8,354 bases of DNA, from assembly GCA_903885895.1 (NCBI GenBank), contig CAISKC010000090.1:1-8354 (forward strand), written 5' to 3'. Of this stretch, positions 6,499 through 8,354 are shown piece by piece; position 1 is the stretch's first letter; each line of letters begins with the position of its first letter. This stretch comes from an uncultured Legionella sp. (lineage in GTDB: Bacteria; Pseudomonadota; Gammaproteobacteria; Legionellales; Legionellaceae). The position numbers and the translations under genes are program-made. The notes beneath the pieces were generated by a model. The model saw only the letters and a program-made list of their open reading frames with translations, searched no databases and was not told where the DNA came from.

Positions 6499-8061
6499 CT
6501 ATACCCCAGATGATAACTCCTCAAGATTCCCCGCAGTCTCTCCTTGTCGATCTCGGCTAACAATCATTTGCGACAGATACAACATCACGACACTCCATGG
6601 CAGAATGCACGCTGTATCAACGGGAAAAGATAATACGCCTATCCCCCCAAATGAGCCCAAATAAGAAACCACTGTCAGCGATCCCATATACATCAAGAAC
6701 CAAATTAAGGACACATCACATGCACTGACATTTTTGCGATGATAGGCCATATAAATAATCAAACCAGCTAGCAATGCCACATCCAATTTCCAAATCACTG
6801 AAAACCCACACCAATACAGCATCAGATTACAGACATAAAATGCAATATGCGATAACACCAAACTAGCGTGCAATTTAAAAGGTCGATGCGTATTGGGCTG
6901 CAGTTTACGCATGGCCAACAAGCAAATCGGACCAATGCCATAAGATAAGATACTGGCAGACGATAAAAACGCTACGAGTTTTTGCCAACCCGGAAAAGGT
7001 AAAAACGCTAAGATCCCCACTAAAAGATTCACATACAATGTGACGTAAGGAATATCATGCCGATTCACTTTTAAAAACACTTTCGGCAAATGATTATTTA
7101 AAGCCATGCCGTATAAAATTCTTGATGTGGCAGCCGTATATACAAAAGTAGTGCCAAAAGGAGAAAAAGCCGCGTCAAACATCAATAATGTCGCAACGAT
7201 ACCCAGACCTAATAATAGCGTCAATCCCACTAATGGACCACTGTCCCCAGGGTACGTCAAGGCATGCCAGCCATGCGTCAAATATTTCTGAGGCATCGCA
7301 ACCAGAAAACTAAACTCCAACATGAAATACAACACAAAACCAATTAATACAGCGCCTAAAATCGCAATAGGAATATTACGTTGTGGATTTTTTACCTCTC
7401 CTGCCAACATCAATCCATTTTGAAACCCAGTAAAAGCAAAGGCCACACCGCCCGCTGACAACGCGGTGAAAATTTGCACCCAGCTCTCTTTGTCCCATAA
7501 ACTGATATGAATATTCGCATACGACGGCGCTTGTTTGATCAAGGCAATGATAGCAATACTGGGCAGAATAAACTTCAATAGACTTGCGTACTTATTACAT
7601 TCGGCCAACAGCTTGATACCATAAGAGTTCAGTACCACAACGAATAACATAATCCCAAAAGCCGCAATATATCCATATTTGGAGAGCGTCAAACTAGCCG
7701 TATTGCTATCGATTAATATAGGGAAAAAATGGCTACCGTATTGAAGAATAGCTTGTATTTCAATAGGGGTCATGACGACATAAGACAGCCACGACGTCCA
7801 AGCAAATAAGAAGCCCACTTCGCGTCCATGCGTAAAAGTTGGATAATTGGACATTCCCCCAGAAACTGGAAACATAGCGCCTAATTCACACAATGGCAAA
7901 GCAATAAATAACATGAAGACTGCAGCAATAATCCACGATATCAAAGCATTACTTCCGGCCATTTGTGCGCTGATAAAAGGACTAAATAACCATCCAGAAC
8001 CAATCATCCCCCCAGCAGATGCAACCAAAATATTCGTAGTGGAAATATCACGTTTTAACAT
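6499..8061 (-). CDS. APC-family amino acid permease
   Basis: This 520-residue polytopic inner-membrane protein belongs to the amino acid-polyamine-organocation superfamily, proton-coupled or exchange carriers of amino acids. The TM1 signature GGMIGSGWLFSPF (about 17-29) holds the unwound substrate-binding G-x-G stretch. The TM6 region GGVAFAFTGFQNGLMLAGEVKNPQRNIP (about 203-230) and SRILYGMALNNHLPKVF (312-328) are typical of the superfamily. About 12-14 helices are visible. Length and motifs resemble the aspartate:proton symporter YveA group more than the glutamate/GABA antiporter group, but the substrate is a guess. The ATG has AAGG nine bases upstream. It lies upstream of psd on the same strand, separated by a hairpin and a possible promoter, and is divergent from the partial gene at the window edge. 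Confidence 0.9.
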   Translation of the reverse strand: MLKRDISTTNILVASAGGMIGSGWLFSPFISAQMAGSNALISWIIAAVFMLFIALPLCELGAMFPVSGGMSNYPTFTHGREVGFLFAWTSWLSYVVMTPIEIQAILQYGSHFFPILIDSNTASLTLSKYGYIAAFGIMLFVVVLNSYGIKLLAECNKYASLLKFILPSIAIIALIKQAPSYANIHISLWDKESWVQIFTALSAGGVAFAFTGFQNGLMLAGEVKNPQRNIPIAILGAVLIGFVLYFMLEFSFLVAMPQKYLTHGWHALTYPGDSGPLVGLTLLLGLGIVATLLMFDAAFSPFGTTFVYTAATSRILYGMALNNHLPKVFLKVNRHDIPYVTLYVNLLVGILAFLPFPGWQKLVAFLSSASILSYGIGPICLLAMRKLQPNTHRPFKLHASLVLSHIAFYVCNLMLYWCGFSVIWKLDVALLAGLIIYMAYHRKNVSACDVSLIWFLMYMGSLTVVSYLGSFGGIGVLSFPVDTACILPWSVVMLYLSQMIVSRDRQGETAGNLEELSSGV

Positions 8062-8091
8062 GCTCTGACCTTAATAATTGAAGACCCTAAA

Positions 8092-8120
8092 AATATATCT
8101 TTTTTTACATCAAATGTCCT
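8092..8120 (-). promoter_or_regulatory. possible promoter of the APC permease
   Basis: On the minus strand AGGACA (8115-8120, 4 of 6) and TATATT (8092-8097, 5 of 6) are spaced by 17 bp. Transcription would begin near 8085, about 24 nt before the permease ATG. The -35 box overlaps the left arm of the inverted repeat at 8118-8148, so a protein bound there could repress it. Confidence 0.45.
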
Positions 8121-8155
8121 TTTTATTTTTCTATTAATCATAAAAAGGCAAATGT
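8111..8155. repeat. 9-bp inverted repeat nested in 7-bp direct repeats
   Basis: CCTTTTTAT (8118-8126) and ATAAAAAGG (8140-8148) are perfect inverted repeats with a 13-nt centre. They are immediately flanked by identical direct repeats CAAATGT at 8111-8117 and 8149-8155. The right arm contains the AAGG that serves as ribosome binding site for the partial gene at 8158. It could be an RNA hairpin, an operator between two divergent genes, or a tiny insertion scar; the sequence does not decide. Confidence 0.7.
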
Positions 8156-8157
8156 AT

Positions 8158-8354
8158 ATGCAATCTAAACGTAGGAGCGAACGGCGTTCTGAGGGATCTA
8201 TCCAAAACTTGACCATGCTGTCTGGTAGCGAAATTTTAAAGTTAATTGACAGATTTAGAAAAAATATTTATGTTTCCTCCGATCCGTTCGTGCTGAGGAG
8301 GCGCGTCACGAATACTAAGGTGTGGTTGTCAGGTCAACGCGCCGTCTCGAAGCA
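8158..8354 (+). CDS. hypothetical protein, 5' part, runs off the window
   Basis: An open frame begins at ATG 8158 and stays open for 65 codons to the window edge. AAGG (8145-8148) lies nine bases upstream; an in-frame ATG at 8152 is too close to it. The visible product starts MQSKRRSERRSEGS and continues LSGSEILKLIDRFRKN, is rich in arginine (10 of 65) and strongly basic, and shows neither a signal peptide nor a membrane helix. I do not recognise it. All three frames on the opposite strand have stops within the last 50 bases. It is divergent from the permease. Possible readings are a regulator of the permease or, given the nearby Dot/Icm operon, a secreted effector; neither is supported by a motif. 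A chance open frame is possible at this length. Confidence 0.5.
   Translation, partial: MQSKRRSERRSEGSIQNLTMLSGSEILKLIDRFRKNIYVSSDPFVLRRRVTNTKVWLSGQRAVSK

Noticed and set aside
7847..8068. Plus-strand open frame of 73 codons at the permease 5' end
   Set aside because: It is antisense to the conserved TM1-TM2 region of the permease, including its GxG signature, and lacks supporting signals.

Overview
The window looks like a chromosomal segment of a gammaproteobacterium of the order Legionellales (Legionella/Coxiella/Rickettsiella/Aquicella type). The evidence is an intact dotD-dotC-dotB operon, whose products belong to the Dot/Icm type IVB secretion system (T4BSS), together with moderately AT-rich DNA. 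The genus cannot be fixed from the sequence alone.

Layout, left to right. (1) Positions 1-1268 hold most of an IS481-family insertion sequence with an apparently intact DDE transposase. Its left terminus lies outside the window, and its right terminus stops about four bases short of the dotB stop codon. (2) Positions 1273-3800, minus strand, hold dotD, dotC and dotB in that transcription order. dotD and dotC overlap by 20 bp, 31 bp separate dotC from dotB, and a good sigma70-like promoter lies upstream of dotD. DotD and DotC are outer-membrane lipoproteins that deliver and stabilise DotH in the core complex. DotB is the PilT/VirB11-like ATPase that energises the system. (3) Positions 3986-4072 hold a divergently transcribed tRNA-Leu(CAG) with its own promoter. 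A decayed copy of its 3' half follows 144 bp later (4179-4215), which looks like the scar of an integrative element. (4) Positions 4301-5536 hold a plus-strand major facilitator superfamily (MFS) transporter of unknown substrate. (5) Convergent with it, and overlapping its last six bases, is psd (phosphatidylserine decarboxylase), followed further right by an APC-family amino acid permease on the same minus strand (6499-8061). (6) At the right edge, a previously easy-to-miss reading frame (8158 to beyond the end) runs divergently from the permease. Its ribosome binding site sits in one arm of a perfect 9-bp inverted repeat that is itself flanked by 7-bp direct repeats.

Functionally the window combines a secretion-system operon with ordinary membrane and metabolic genes: nutrient uptake by the MFS and APC carriers, and phosphatidylethanolamine synthesis by Psd. 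Marks of mobile DNA lie on both sides of the dot operon: the insertion sequence at its 3' end and the tRNA att-like scar beyond its 5' end. No CRISPR array, rRNA or riboswitch was seen.
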